A DNA stretch of 64,000 nt from Brachyspira murdochii DSM 12563 (GCF_000092845.1 NC_014150.1:1512919-1576918), one strand, 5' to 3'; shown: positions 52,121 through 62,219, numbered from the stretch's first letter. A program made the numbers and translations. The notes: generated by a model from the sequence alone, not told the origin.

Positions 52121-53917
52121 TTAAACATGAAGTTTGAAATATTCAAGTTCTGAATAAACATTATCAGTTCCGTCAGCAACTTCTCTTCCTAGTACAGCAC
52201 TGTCATGCACAAGATTAGCATTTTCCTGAGTAATTTTATTTAATTCATTCATAGCAAGAGCAATTTCCTTAACACTTCCCTCTTCATCAGATACCGCATT
52301 ATGCAAATCAACAAGAACATTAGATACTTCTTTTGCTGAGTTTTCTATATTTAAAAGCACATCAAGAGAATGTTTTACAGATTCATTTCCAGTCTCTATT
52401 TTGGATACAGTATTTTCTATTATATCAGTAATCTTACCAGCCGCATCATTAACATTCTGTGCAAGCGAACGTATTTCAGAAGCAACAACGGCAAATCCCT
52501 TACCCTGCTCACCGGCACGTGCTGCCTCTACTGCGGCATTAAGAGATAATATATTAGTCTGAAAAGCTATTGACTGTATAAGTTTAATAATATCTGATAT
52601 CTCTTTACTCGATTCTGATATATCAAGCATATTATTTGAAATTTGAGTTACAGCTTCAACTCCTGCCTTTGTTTCTTCAGCTACTTTATTGCTCATATCT
52701 TTTACATCATTAGTATGCTTTGAAGTATCCGATATTGAGGAAAACAAACTTTCTATAGAACCGCTTACCTCTTCTATAGCTGCTGCCTGTGATGAAGTTC
52801 TATCTGATAAATTATCTATTCCGTTTGATATCTGACCGCTTGAATTATTAATAGAAGACATATGCATTTTTATTCCAGAAACTATTGAAGATATTTTGTT
52901 TTGCATATCATTAACAGAATTAACCAAATGACCAGACTCATCCTGTAAAGCTAAATCATTTTTATCGAATACGCTATTAAAATTACCGTCTTTCATTAAA
53001 TCTATTATTTTTATAGTATTTTTTAAAGGCTTAACTATTTTTCCTACAAGAAGCCATTCCAAAAGAAGTATAAGAAGCATAACAATAAATACAGCAAGCA
53101 TCAAAAGTCTAAACTGATTATGAACTATACTAGCATCGCCTTTAAATATCAAAACCCAAGGAGCATTATCTGTTTTTTCTATAGCATACCATTCATTACC
53201 TTTTATCTTTATTTCGCCTATATGTGAAGTGAGATTTCCTTTAAACTCAGCAAACATAGGATCTTTAAATAAATTATTATTTTCATTTAAGACATAATCA
53301 CTTTTTTCATGTGTCATATATATACCATTTTCTGATACTATATAAAAACTTCCGTTAAAATGCTTCTTTACGTCCTCCATGATTTTATTCATATTTATAA
53401 AGTCTATAGCAAATACTCCTTTTAAACTGCCGTTTGTATATATTGCCTTGCTGAATGTAATTGTAAGCTCATTAACTGCAAAATCTATATATGGATCACT
53501 TATTACTATATCTCTAGTTTTAAGTGCATCTATATACCAAGGTCTTGAAGTCTGATTATAAGTACGTGGATATTCTTCTAAAGTATTTATATATATGCCT
53601 CCTTCAGAATATGGAACAGTATCTCCAAAGTACATATTTAAATACCCATCATTAGATTTTTCTACATTTGTAATAAACTTTCCAAAACTTATTAAATCAG
53701 GATTTGCTTCTAAATTATTAACTATTAGATTAACTGTATTTTTTATTTCTCTTATATAGCCTTCTGTTTCATTTTTAGCATTTATGGTCTGAAAATATTT
53801 TTCATTCAAGAATTTAGACTTATAAACTGGCTTATAAAATATATAAAATGCAAAAAAAGCAATAAATAAAAATATAGAAAATATGCTTAAAAATTTAAAC
53901 ATTAATCCTTTTCTCAT
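52121..53917 (-). CDS. Methyl-accepting chemotaxis protein with Cache-type sensor
   Basis: A 598-residue receptor of standard layout: N-terminal membrane helix (FKFLSIFSIFLFIAFFAFYI) and a periplasmic dCache-like sensor (YPRTYNQTSRPWYIDALKTR, ISDPYIDFAVNELTITFSKA, GVFAIDFINM). Next come a second membrane helix (LLMLAVFIVMLLILLLEWLL), a HAMP domain (KIVKPLKNTIKIIDLMKDG) and the signalling hairpin (FQTNILSLNAAVEAARAGEQ). Cache sensors bind small molecules such as amino acids. The ligand is unknown. Confidence 0.94.
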   Translation of the reverse strand: MRKGLMFKFLSIFSIFLFIAFFAFYIFYKPVYKSKFLNEKYFQTINAKNETEGYIREIKNTVNLIVNNLEANPDLISFGKFITNVEKSNDGYLNMYFGDTVPYSEGGIYINTLEEYPRTYNQTSRPWYIDALKTRDIVISDPYIDFAVNELTITFSKAIYTNGSLKGVFAIDFINMNKIMEDVKKHFNGSFYIVSENGIYMTHEKSDYVLNENNNLFKDPMFAEFKGNLTSHIGEIKIKGNEWYAIEKTDNAPWVLIFKGDASIVHNQFRLLMLAVFIVMLLILLLEWLLVGKIVKPLKNTIKIIDLMKDGNFNSVFDKNDLALQDESGHLVNSVNDMQNKISSIVSGIKMHMSSINNSSGQISNGIDNLSDRTSSQAAAIEEVSGSIESLFSSISDTSKHTNDVKDMSNKVAEETKAGVEAVTQISNNMLDISESSKEISDIIKLIQSIAFQTNILSLNAAVEAARAGEQGKGFAVVASEIRSLAQNVNDAAGKITDIIENTVSKIETGNESVKHSLDVLLNIENSAKEVSNVLVDLHNAVSDEEGSVKEIALAMNELNKITQENANLVHDSAVLGREVADGTDNVYSELEYFKLHV

Positions 53918-54030
53918 ACATGAATCTCCATAAGTGTATAGACTAATTAAAAACCAAAAATATTGTAAAGAAGATAGTAATAAAAAATTATTTGTTATAT
54001 AGAGAGTTAAAGAAATAAAATAAATTATGA

Positions 54031-54101
54031 GCGGGCGAACGGAATCGAACCGTCATCTTTAGATTGGAAGTCTAAGGTAATAACCATTATACGACGCCCG
54101 C
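54031..54101 (-). tRNA. tRNA-Gly (TCC anticodon)
   Basis: A 71-base cloverleaf on the minus strand. The acceptor stem GCGGGCG pairs with CGCCCGC, the anticodon loop reads CTTCCAA (anticodon TCC), and the T arm has GGTTCGATTCC. CCA is not encoded. No integrated element borders it. Confidence 0.96.
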
Positions 54102-54175
54102 GTTTTTTAAGTGTTAAAATTATAGCATAACAATAAAAAAAATCAATAGCATGGCTAATATTTTTATAAAAATTA

Positions 54176-54258
54176 ACGCATGTTAAACTTATTCTTATAT
54201 ATGAAATAAATTATATTTGTTCATCAAACTATATTAAAAAAATTTCTTCTACGTGCGT
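54176..54258. repeat. Reduced nested-repeat element R4
   Basis: Inner arms ACGCATGT (54176-54183) and ACGTGCGT (54251-54258) correspond to the inner hairpin of R1-R3, with one G-U in place of a G-C pair. Outer arms are absent. Confidence 0.45.
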
Positions 54259-54369
54259 TTTGTAAAACCTTAAATGAAAAAATTATTAATTAAAAAGTAT
54301 AAAAAAATCAAAATAAATAAACTTATAAAGAATATTGATTTTTTATATATTTATTTATATTATAATAAT

Positions 54370-55503
54370 ATGAATATAAGAGATGATAAACAAAATTTAA
54401 ATAGATGGCGTCTAATATTAGGAAGTTTTGCCGAGGATAATTTAAAACTTGACAGTGAATATACTGAAATAGATTCAGCATTAGGCTTTTTATATGACAG
54501 AGAATACAGTAAAGAAGCAGGCTATGCCGACTTTGAAAATGATAAAAATAGAGGCGGAAGAGGAAAAAGCAATTTAACTATTCCATCTTGGGTTTCTAAA
54601 GTAAAAAAATTGTTCCCTAAAAAAACTGTTGAAATAATGCAGACTCAGGCATTAGAAAAATATAAGCTTACAGAGATGATAACTGATGAGGATATTTTAA
54701 AAGAAATGGAACCTAATATGGAGCTTTTAAAAAATGTTCTCACTTTTAAAGATATGATGAACGGCAATGTAAAAAAACTTGCTTATGGTATAGTAAGAAA
54801 AGTTGTTGAAGATATTAAAAAGAAAATGGAAAGCGATATTAAAAAAGTATTTTATGGAAAAAAACTTCCTAACTCTACAACACAAAATAAAATATTCAAA
54901 AACCTTGATATAAAAAAAACAATACGTAATAATCTTAAAAATTATAATATCGTAGATAAAACCATTTTTGTTGATAAATTATACTTCAATCAAAATATAA
55001 AAAAGTATAATCCTTGGCATATAATAATACTTATAGATGAAAGCGGTTCTATGCTTGATTCAGTTATATATTCTTCGATAATGGCTTCTATATTTTCTAA
55101 TATTCCCTATTTGTCTGTAAAACTTGTAATATTTGATACATCTATTGTAGATTTATCAGATCAAGTTAAAGATCCTATAGAAGTATTGTTTAAAGTGCAA
55201 TTAGGAGGCGGTACTGATATATCATTAGCTTTAGAATATGCTAAAAAAATCACAACTGTACCCGATAAAACAATAGTTCTTCTTATAAGTGATTTATACG
55301 ACTATAATTATAAACATATGTACAAAAGTGCTAATGATATAATAGAATCAAGGTCAAAACTTTTTGTACTTCCAGCTTTGGACTATAATGCTAATGCAAG
55401 TTATGATAAAGAGGCAGCAAAACAGTTTGCAAAAATGGGGGCTAAAGTTGCAGCTATTACACCTGATGAGCTATCAAAGTGGATAAGTACAGTAATATCT
55501 TAA
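54370..55503 (+). CDS. VWA (von Willebrand factor A) domain protein
   Basis: About 377 residues. The first 220 are a charged helical region (WRLILGSFAEDNLKLDSEYT..., then LTIPSWVSKVKKLFP). The C-terminal VWA domain has the MIDAS DESGSM, LGGGTDISLALEYAKK and a later LISDLYDY. Bacterial proteins of this shape often work with MoxR-type AAA+ ATPases, but none is adjacent. The in-frame ATG at 54274 would add 32 Lys/Ile-rich residues and has no ribosome-binding site; 54370 fits the domain better, though it also lacks a clear one. Confidence 0.8.
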   Translation: MNIRDDKQNLNRWRLILGSFAEDNLKLDSEYTEIDSALGFLYDREYSKEAGYADFENDKNRGGRGKSNLTIPSWVSKVKKLFPKKTVEIMQTQALEKYKLTEMITDEDILKEMEPNMELLKNVLTFKDMMNGNVKKLAYGIVRKVVEDIKKKMESDIKKVFYGKKLPNSTTQNKIFKNLDIKKTIRNNLKNYNIVDKTIFVDKLYFNQNIKKYNPWHIIILIDESGSMLDSVIYSSIMASIFSNIPYLSVKLVIFDTSIVDLSDQVKDPIEVLFKVQLGGGTDISLALEYAKKITTVPDKTIVLLISDLYDYNYKHMYKSANDIIESRSKLFVLPALDYNANASYDKEAAKQFAKMGAKVAAITPDELSKWISTVIS

Positions 55504-55529
55504 AGTATTAAAAAGAGGTTTAGGAATAT

Positions 55530-56660
55530 ATGGAAATTATTAAATATCTTTTTACTAAGCATATTGAGAAATGCAGAAATATATTAAATGAAATTAATAC
55601 TGATGCAGAAGAATTAAAAAATTATGCTGATAAGGCAAATGATTTTTTAAATACTATAGATATGGAAAATTATACTAGCTTTAATGAGTTTAATAAATAT
55701 ATAGAAAATCTAAACTCATCTTTTACAGCAGATATTTATATAAATAAATTAGAAACATTTTCTTATAATGAAAATTTTGTTAATGATATATATAAGCATT
55801 CAGCAAAGTATTTAAAATCTTTGGATAAATTAATTTCGCTTTCAAAAGAAGATTTTGAAAGCTATAAAACAGAACTTTATAAACATAGAGGAGATGTAGA
55901 AACAGATTTGAACCTATATGATGAAGCTATTGAAGATTATAAAAAGGCATTAGAACTTAATCCCAACTATATCGAAGCTAAAAAAGCATTGGAAGAAGCA
56001 GATAGAAAATTAAAAGAATATAATCTGAATAAATCATTTGATAATTACTATATAGAAGGTGTTAATTACTATAATAAAAAACAATTTGAAGATGCATTAA
56101 AAACGCTTAATAAAGCTATAGAATTAGATCCAAATAAAGCTAAAGCATACCTTTACAGAGGAGTATCCCAATTAGTTATGGGAAGAAATGAAGAAGCTAT
56201 AAAAGATTTTGACAAGGCTATAGAGTTAGACCCAAATTATCCAAAGTTTTACTTATATAGAGGACATTCTAAAAATCTGCTAAAAAAATATGAAGAGGCT
56301 GTAAAAGATTTTGATAAGGCTATAGAATTAGATTCTAATTATGCTAAAGCGTATATGTATAGAGGAGTATCAAAATTGGGATTAAATAAATATGAGGAAG
56401 CTATTAAAGATTTTGATAAAACTATAGAATTAAATCCTAATTATATAGATGCTTACTATCACAGAGGTCTTTCAAAACTCGGTCTAAACCAAAATGATGA
56501 AGGTATTGAAGACTTTGATAAAATAGCAGAACTTAATCCAGACAATTCATTCGTTTATTTTGTAAGAGGCAATATTAAAAAAAGTTTAAACAAAGATGAA
56601 GAAGCCTTAAAAGATTTTCAGAAATATGAAGAGCTTGAAAAACAAAATAGCCAAATATAA
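55530..56660 (+). CDS. TPR repeat protein (376 aa)
   Basis: The N-terminal 120 residues are a non-repeat helical region (FTKHIEKCRNILNEINTDAE...). About seven TPR units follow (AYLYRGVSQLVMGRNEEAIK, DFDKAIELDPNYPKFYLYRG and similar). It has no signal peptide. It lies 26 bases after the VWA gene with an AGAGG ribosome-binding site, so the two are probably co-transcribed and may act together. Confidence 0.85.
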   Translation: MEIIKYLFTKHIEKCRNILNEINTDAEELKNYADKANDFLNTIDMENYTSFNEFNKYIENLNSSFTADIYINKLETFSYNENFVNDIYKHSAKYLKSLDKLISLSKEDFESYKTELYKHRGDVETDLNLYDEAIEDYKKALELNPNYIEAKKALEEADRKLKEYNLNKSFDNYYIEGVNYYNKKQFEDALKTLNKAIELDPNKAKAYLYRGVSQLVMGRNEEAIKDFDKAIELDPNYPKFYLYRGHSKNLLKKYEEAVKDFDKAIELDSNYAKAYMYRGVSKLGLNKYEEAIKDFDKTIELNPNYIDAYYHRGLSKLGLNQNDEGIEDFDKIAELNPDNSFVYFVRGNIKKSLNKDEEALKDFQKYEELEKQNSQI

Positions 56661-56877
56661 TTTTTTAATATTAGGCTTGTTTGAAAACTATTTTGTAATT
56701 TTTAAAAAATTACAGATGCTATTAAATCTATTTTATAAAAATACTTTAATTTTTATCTAGGCTTTCACTATAGATATTATACTGAAAATAATAAATAGTA
56801 TTAAATAATACTAATTATAATATCAACTTCTAAAATATTGCCGCTTTAAATTAAAAAATATATAAAAACTGCATTTT

Positions 56878-57762
56878 TTATTCTACAAAATTTATAAGCT
56901 CTCCTATCCCTTCTATAGAACATGTTATTTTATCTCCATGCTTCATATATTTAGGAGGATTAAATGACATTCCCACTCCTCCGGGAGTGCCTGTTGCTAT
57001 AATATCGCCCGCTTCTAATGTCATACCTTTTGATATATCCGAAACCAAATAATTTATATTATGTATCATATATTTCGTATTTGATGCCTGTCTTACTTCA
57101 TCATTTAAAATACTTTTTACTTCAAGCGGGAATTTTATATCATCTTTATAAACTATACAAGGTCCCATAGCACTATAAGCATCTAAACTTTTTCCTTTAT
57201 ACCACTGAGAATGGCATTTTTGTATATCCCTAGAAGATATATCATTAAAAATACTGTATCCGAATATATAGTCATTAACTTCTTCAGCCTTTATATCTTT
57301 TGCAGTTTTACCAATAATAACAGCAAGCTCAACCTCATAATCAAGGCATTCATCTAAATCAAATCTTCCTTTTATTTTATCCCCAAGCCCTATAATCTCT
57401 ATAGCACGTTTAGAAAAATATACAGGTGCTTTAACTTCTTTAAAATCTTTCATATCTTTTTTTATTTCAGATAAATGATCATTATAATTAACCCCAACAC
57501 ATATAATATCATGAATAGGTTTTCTTATAGGCGAAAGTATCTGTACATTTTCAAGCGAATAAGAACGGGGACAATTCTCTTCAGCATATCTTAATTTTTT
57601 TAGTACATCATCATTCATCATTTTTATTAACTTAATCATAGGATTATCATTTGCTTTAAAGTCAGGTATTATTTCATTTATGGCTATTACTTTTTTTTCA
57701 TCCTTACTTAATATGCCGATAGATTCTGTGTTATTCCATTCTACAAAAGATACAAATTTCAT
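56878..57762 (-). CDS. Fumarylacetoacetate hydrolase family protein
   Basis: A 294-residue FAH-fold enzyme. Motifs are IICVGVNYNDHLSE, the metal ligands in DECLDYEVELAVIIGK, NDISSRDIQ, SLDAYSAMGPCIV and AGDIIATGTPGGVGMSF. Members hydrolyse or decarboxylate 2,4-dioxo acids or oxaloacetate; the exact substrate cannot be told. It is a single minus-strand gene, divergent from the thymidine kinase gene. Confidence 0.9.
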   Translation of the reverse strand: MKFVSFVEWNNTESIGILSKDEKKVIAINEIIPDFKANDNPMIKLIKMMNDDVLKKLRYAEENCPRSYSLENVQILSPIRKPIHDIICVGVNYNDHLSEIKKDMKDFKEVKAPVYFSKRAIEIIGLGDKIKGRFDLDECLDYEVELAVIIGKTAKDIKAEEVNDYIFGYSIFNDISSRDIQKCHSQWYKGKSLDAYSAMGPCIVYKDDIKFPLEVKSILNDEVRQASNTKYMIHNINYLVSDISKGMTLEAGDIIATGTPGGVGMSFNPPKYMKHGDKITCSIEGIGELINFVE

Positions 57763-58036
57763 TTACTGCTCCGTTTATAAAAATTGCAAAACGAACATTA
57801 TTGCAGCTTAAAAGTAAAGCTGTATATTAAAAAATTAATGATGTTTTAAGACAATTTTTAAAAAGTTTTTTAATTTATAATAGTGTTTGCTATATTATAA
57901 TAGATTTATCATTGTTTTTCAATATGCTGTAATTGTTTTAAAATTATTTTTAAAGCGATGTTATAGTTTGATATATACACAATTAAATGATATAATAAAA
58001 AACTATATTTATAATAATTACGGATTTTTCTTTAGT

Positions 58037-58624
58037 ATGAATCATTTAATCACAGGACCAATGTTTGCCGGAAAGTCTAAATATCTGATAAAGACATTAG
58101 ACTATCTCTTAATGGAAAATAAAGACATAAAAATATTATTTATATACCCTGCTGTTTCTTTCCGAGGATATTTCTGCCGGGATAAAAACGTTTACTTAGA
58201 TAAAAGAATCGATATAATTACTGAAGAAGAAATTGAAAAATATTTAGGAAGCAATATAGAAAATATTTACAAATATATTTCAAAGTATAACGTTATAGGT
58301 ATAGATGAGTTTTGCTTTTTAAAAGAACCTAACATATTTGCTGATTTGATGAAAATGTGCAGTAATGATAATATAGACTTCTGTGTTGCTTCTCTTGATA
58401 TGGATTATAAAAGAAATTATTGGGAAAGTGTATCAAATCTTATAGAAGAGGATTTAATAGATATTCATACAAAAGTATTTGGTAAATGCGAATGCGGAAG
58501 AAAGGGTATATATTCAAAGAGAATAGTAAAAGATGTTGATAGAGTTGTAATTGGAGATGATATATATAAATGCGTTTGCCGATACTGCTATGAAGGCGAA
58601 GATGAAGAAAAATTTGATTTATGA
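58037..58624 (+). CDS. tdk: Thymidine kinase (TK1 type), divergent
   Basis: A 195-residue enzyme for thymidine salvage. The P-loop GPMFAGKS is at residues 7-14, the Walker B-like IGIDEFCFL replaces the usual DEAQF, and CVASLDMDYKRN replaces the usual GLDxDF. The zinc lobe has CECGRKG and CVCRYC. The ATG at 58037 starts the P-loop domain at the normal place; upstream in-frame codons would add 50 unlike residues. The substitutions in the substrate region suggest an atypical member. Confidence 0.85.
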   Translation: MNHLITGPMFAGKSKYLIKTLDYLLMENKDIKILFIYPAVSFRGYFCRDKNVYLDKRIDIITEEEIEKYLGSNIENIYKYISKYNVIGIDEFCFLKEPNIFADLMKMCSNDNIDFCVASLDMDYKRNYWESVSNLIEEDLIDIHTKVFGKCECGRKGIYSKRIVKDVDRVVIGDDIYKCVCRYCYEGEDEEKFDL

Positions 58625-58658
58625 TAATAATGCTGATATTAAAAAAGAAAAAAGAATA

Positions 58659-58700
58659 AAATACTGCAAAAATGTTATAAACATTCTCCGCAGTATTCTT
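58659..58700. terminator. Terminator between tdk and the hemerythrin-like gene
   Basis: AATACTGC / GCAGTATT arms with an inner AATGTT / AACATT hairpin, T-rich on the plus-strand side. Confidence 0.65.
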
Positions 58701-58710
58701 ATTGATAAAC

Positions 58711-59598
58711 TTAAGAATTTTTACTATACTTACTTTCTATATCCTCAAAATCTTCTTTAGATAAAGTATCAATGCAAAGCGGTATAAGAATGTTTTCTTC
58801 TTTAAATATCATGTCTAAAATACTAGCATTTATCTCTTCGTATTTTTCTTTTAAATCATCACTATTTAAATTGCTGTCTATAATATATTTTAAACTTTCA
58901 AGTATATCTTTGTCTACCCTTGTCATTACCTTTGAAGGCTCATCATTGCCGTATGACTTCAAAGCTTTAAATAATATGCTCTCTTTTTTATAGTAATGAC
59001 GGCTTAACTTTTTATACAAAATATTAATACTGCTAATATCATTTAATAATTTTTCTATATATCTATTTTCTTTTTTAAATATATTTATAATATTATAATT
59101 GTTTGTAATATTACAATTATCAATAGCATCTCTCAAAAGTAAAGTACGTATATAAAAAAAGCGTTTAGCCTCATCTATACTCATACCGCTATTTATAAGT
59201 TCATGCATAGCATTATGAACCTCTTCAGCTGATACTTTAAATAATTTCTTCTCAAAGTCTATTTTTATGCTATCAATATTTTCACCATTATGAAGCCTTA
59301 CTATAAGAGATTTTAATACTTCATTTCTTTCATCTATAGTTTTATCTGTATTTTTGATGTAAGTATTCAAGCCAATATCAAATCCGTATTCATTAAGTTT
59401 GTCCTTAATATCTTTAATATCAATATCTTTCATTTTTAAAGCATTATTAATAGTCATAAACTTTGATATGGTATTAAACATTATTGGATTTTTTATCTTA
59501 TCAAATCCCAAATCATATAAAGCATCTTTTAATTTTGGATATTTAGTGCATAAATTATATATAGATTCATTAATATTAATATATTCTAAAGTTATCAT
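58711..59598 (-). CDS. DUF1858-DUF438-hemerythrin-like protein, ligands altered
   Basis: A 295-residue protein. Residues 1-75 resemble DUF1858 (ESIYNLCTKYPKLKDALYDL, then GF). Residues 90-160 resemble DUF438 (LKSLIVRLHNGENIDSIK, SAEEVHNAMHELINSGMSID). The C-terminus has the hemerythrin-like RHYYKKESILFKALKSYG and FKEENILIPL. The usual His-Asp iron ligands after PSKVMT are replaced by VDKD, and few His residues remain, so a di-iron site is doubtful. The family is linked to oxygen or nitric oxide response. Confidence 0.75.
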   Translation of the reverse strand: MITLEYININESIYNLCTKYPKLKDALYDLGFDKIKNPIMFNTISKFMTINNALKMKDIDIKDIKDKLNEYGFDIGLNTYIKNTDKTIDERNEVLKSLIVRLHNGENIDSIKIDFEKKLFKVSAEEVHNAMHELINSGMSIDEAKRFFYIRTLLLRDAIDNCNITNNYNIINIFKKENRYIEKLLNDISSINILYKKLSRHYYKKESILFKALKSYGNDEPSKVMTRVDKDILESLKYIIDSNLNSDDLKEKYEEINASILDMIFKEENILIPLCIDTLSKEDFEDIESKYSKNS

Positions 59599-59794
59599 TA
59601 TGTTCTCCTTATATTTGTTAGATTATTCTAACTTATTTTATGCTATTATCAAAAATTGTCAATAATTATTTACAATATATATATTAAAAACCTGATAAAA
59701 TTTTCTTTTTATTGTTGATTTTATAATATCAATCTGTTAATATTAACATATTATTTTATTAATAAAATCTCATTTTGATTTTAAGGATTTTTTT

Positions 59795-60976
59795 ATGAGC
59801 AATTTAAACGAAGTAAAAAATGAGTATCTTCATATGCTAAAAGACAATGTTATACCATTTTGGCTTAAAAACGGTCTGGATAAAAAGCATGGCGGATACT
59901 ACACTGCCTTAGACAGAAAAGGAAACCTTATAGAAAGCGATAAATCCGTATGGTTTCAGGGAAGATTTGCTTGGGTATTATCTACTCTTTACGCTGATTT
60001 TGAAAAAAAAGAAGAATATTTGGAAGCTGCAAAATTGGGAATAGACTTTTTGGAAAAATACTGTTTTGATAAAGACGGCGACGGAAGAATGTTTTTCAGA
60101 GTAACTGAAGATGGTAAGCCAATTATAAAAAGATTAAGATACTACTACTCAGAAACATTCTGTCTTATAGCTATGGCTGCATATTCAAGAGCCAGCGGAG
60201 ATAAAAGCTATGCTAAAAAGGCAAGAAAAATATTGGACGATATAGACAGATATCAAAAAGAAGGTCTTTTAATTCCTAAAGTAAATCCTGTAAACAGACC
60301 TACTATAGCTTTCGGACCTCCTATGATAATGCTTGCTACTGTTCAGGAATTAAGAAAAGCTGATCCTGAAAATAAAGATTATTATAATAAATATATAGAT
60401 AATCTTTTGTCTAATATTCAGTTATTTTTGTATGAAGAGAAAAAGGCAGTATTGGAGCAATGTAATCCGGACGGCACTTTGCAAGATCACTTTGAAGGAA
60501 GACTATTAAATCCAGGTCATGCTATAGAATCATCTTGGTTTATATTAAGAGAGTCTATAGAAAGAGGACATGATGAAAAATTAAAAGCCCTAGGACTAAA
60601 AATATTTGACTGGATGTGGGAATGGGGCTGGGATAAAGAGTACGGCGGTATTATTCAGTATATGGACGTACTTGGAAAACCTAAAAGTGAATATCATCAT
60701 GACATGAAATTCTGGTGGCCTCAGACTGAAGCTGCTATTGCTGCTTTATACTGCTATTATTTTACTAAAGATGATAAATATTTGGAAAAGCATGACATGG
60801 TTAAAGAATACACCAAAAAATTTATTGATACAGAATATGGTGAGTGGTTTGGATATCTTCACAGAGACGGAAGAATATCTACAGACTTAAAAGGCAACAT
60901 GTATAAAGGACCTTTCCATATACCTAGAATGTACATGAAATGTGTTGAAATAATAGATGCTATTAATGCAAAATAA
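59795..60976 (+). CDS. N-acylglucosamine 2-epimerase
   Basis: A 393-residue (alpha/alpha)6-barrel sugar epimerase. Motifs are FWLKNGLDKKHGGYYTALDR, VWFQGRFAWVLSTLY, YYSETFCLIAMAAYSRA, LLNPGHAIESSWFILRE and MKFWWPQTEAAIAALY, which supply the conserved Arg, Glu and His residues of the AGE active site. It probably interconverts N-acetylglucosamine and N-acetylmannosamine, or a related sugar, for amino-sugar use. It is transcribed alone, with its own terminator. Confidence 0.92.
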   Translation: MSNLNEVKNEYLHMLKDNVIPFWLKNGLDKKHGGYYTALDRKGNLIESDKSVWFQGRFAWVLSTLYADFEKKEEYLEAAKLGIDFLEKYCFDKDGDGRMFFRVTEDGKPIIKRLRYYYSETFCLIAMAAYSRASGDKSYAKKARKILDDIDRYQKEGLLIPKVNPVNRPTIAFGPPMIMLATVQELRKADPENKDYYNKYIDNLLSNIQLFLYEEKKAVLEQCNPDGTLQDHFEGRLLNPGHAIESSWFILRESIERGHDEKLKALGLKIFDWMWEWGWDKEYGGIIQYMDVLGKPKSEYHHDMKFWWPQTEAAIAALYCYYFTKDDKYLEKHDMVKEYTKKFIDTEYGEWFGYLHRDGRISTDLKGNMYKGPFHIPRMYMKCVEIIDAINAK

Positions 60977-60999
60977 TTTTTAAAATATAGTTAAATTCG

Positions 61000-61036
61000 A
61001 GGCTAGGCTTTTTTATTAGTACCTAGCCTTTTTATT
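61000..61036 (+). terminator. Terminator of epimerase gene
   Basis: AGGCTAGG / CCTAGCCT arms with a 14-base loop, followed by a T-run. Confidence 0.85.
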
Positions 61037-61136
61037 TTTTTATTGCTATATATATACTATAGTAAATAAATTTGTAATTTTACACGCTATAGGTTACAAT
61101 ATCTGTACTATTTTAATTTTCAAGGTTTTTTATTCA

Positions 61137-62219
61137 ATGTATATTATTGATGATATAAAAAATACAATTATAAAAGGCGATGCATTAGAAGAATTAAAAA
61201 AAATACCAGATGATAGTATAGATTTAATATTTGCAGACCCCCCATATTATATGCAAACAGAAGGTGAACTTTTAAGAACTAACGGAACTAAATTCAGCGG
61301 TGTTGATGATGAATGGGATAAGTTTAAAAATTTTGAAGATTATGATAATTTTTCTATAAATTGGTTAAAAGAATGCAGAAGAGTATTAAAAATTACAGGA
61401 AGTATTTGGGTTATAGGCTCATTTCAGAATATATTCCGCATAGGTAAAATAATGCAGGATTTAGGTTTTTGGATACTCAATGATATAATATGGAGCAAAA
61501 CAAATCCAGTACCCAATTTTGGAGGAACTAGATTCTGCAATGCTCATGAAACTTTAATTTGGTGCGGAAAAAATAAAAATACTAAATATACTTTTAACTA
61601 TAAAACTATGAAACATCTAAATAATGATAAGCAGGATAAAAGTATATGGAATATATCTCTTTGTACAGGTAATGAAAGATTAAAAGATAAAGACGGAAAT
61701 AAAGTACATTCTACACAAAAACCAGAAGAGCTTTTATTTAAAGTAATACTTTCTTCTTCAAAACCAAATGATATAGTTTTAGATCCTTTTTTTGGAACAG
61801 GAACTACAGGAGCAGTTGCTAAAAGACTTTCTAGAAATTATATAGGAATAGAAAGAGAAGATAAATATATATACTACGCAAAAGATCGTATAAAAAATAC
61901 AAATGTAGAAATGACAGATTTAATAAATCTTGATTATGAAGTGAAGCCCCCTAAAGTTCCTATAAAGAATCTTATTGAAAAAGGATATTTGAAAGTTAAT
62001 CAAGTTCTATACAGTAAGAAAGGAGATGAGGTTTGTAAATTGAATGAAAATGGAAATGTTGAAAATGAACTTGGAAATTTTTCTATACATCAAATGAGTG
62101 CAAAACTTCAGAATTTATCTAAATATAATGGCTGGAATTATTTTTATATATATTATAAAGATAAATTTATATCTATAGATGAATTAAGATATATTTATAT
62201 TGGAGATAATCATGAATAG
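61137..62219 (+). CDS. Adenine DNA methyltransferase, M.HinfI-like, with RAMA domain
   Basis: A 360-residue beta-class N6-adenine methylase. The catalytic motif DPPYYMQ is near residue 36, the SAM motif DPFFGTGTTGAVAKRL near 218, and the target region includes KTNPVPNFGGTRFCNAHE. The C-terminal 100 residues form a RAMA-like domain (LIEKGYLKVNQVLYSKKGDE, then NGWNYFYIYYKDK). Order and C-terminal extension match M.HinfI/CcrM enzymes, which recognise GANTC. It overlaps the endonuclease gene by eight bases, so modification and cutting are coupled. Confidence 0.9.
   Translation: MYIIDDIKNTIIKGDALEELKKIPDDSIDLIFADPPYYMQTEGELLRTNGTKFSGVDDEWDKFKNFEDYDNFSINWLKECRRVLKITGSIWVIGSFQNIFRIGKIMQDLGFWILNDIIWSKTNPVPNFGGTRFCNAHETLIWCGKNKNTKYTFNYKTMKHLNNDKQDKSIWNISLCTGNERLKDKDGNKVHSTQKPEELLFKVILSSSKPNDIVLDPFFGTGTTGAVAKRLSRNYIGIEREDKYIYYAKDRIKNTNVEMTDLINLDYEVKPPKVPIKNLIEKGYLKVNQVLYSKKGDEVCKLNENGNVENELGNFSIHQMSAKLQNLSKYNGWNYFYIYYKDKFISIDELRYIYIGDNHE

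Noticed and set aside
54031-54101. tRNA-Gly as an integration site
   Set aside because: No integrase, duplicated tRNA 3' end or phage-like gene lies beside it; the prophage is 34 kb away.
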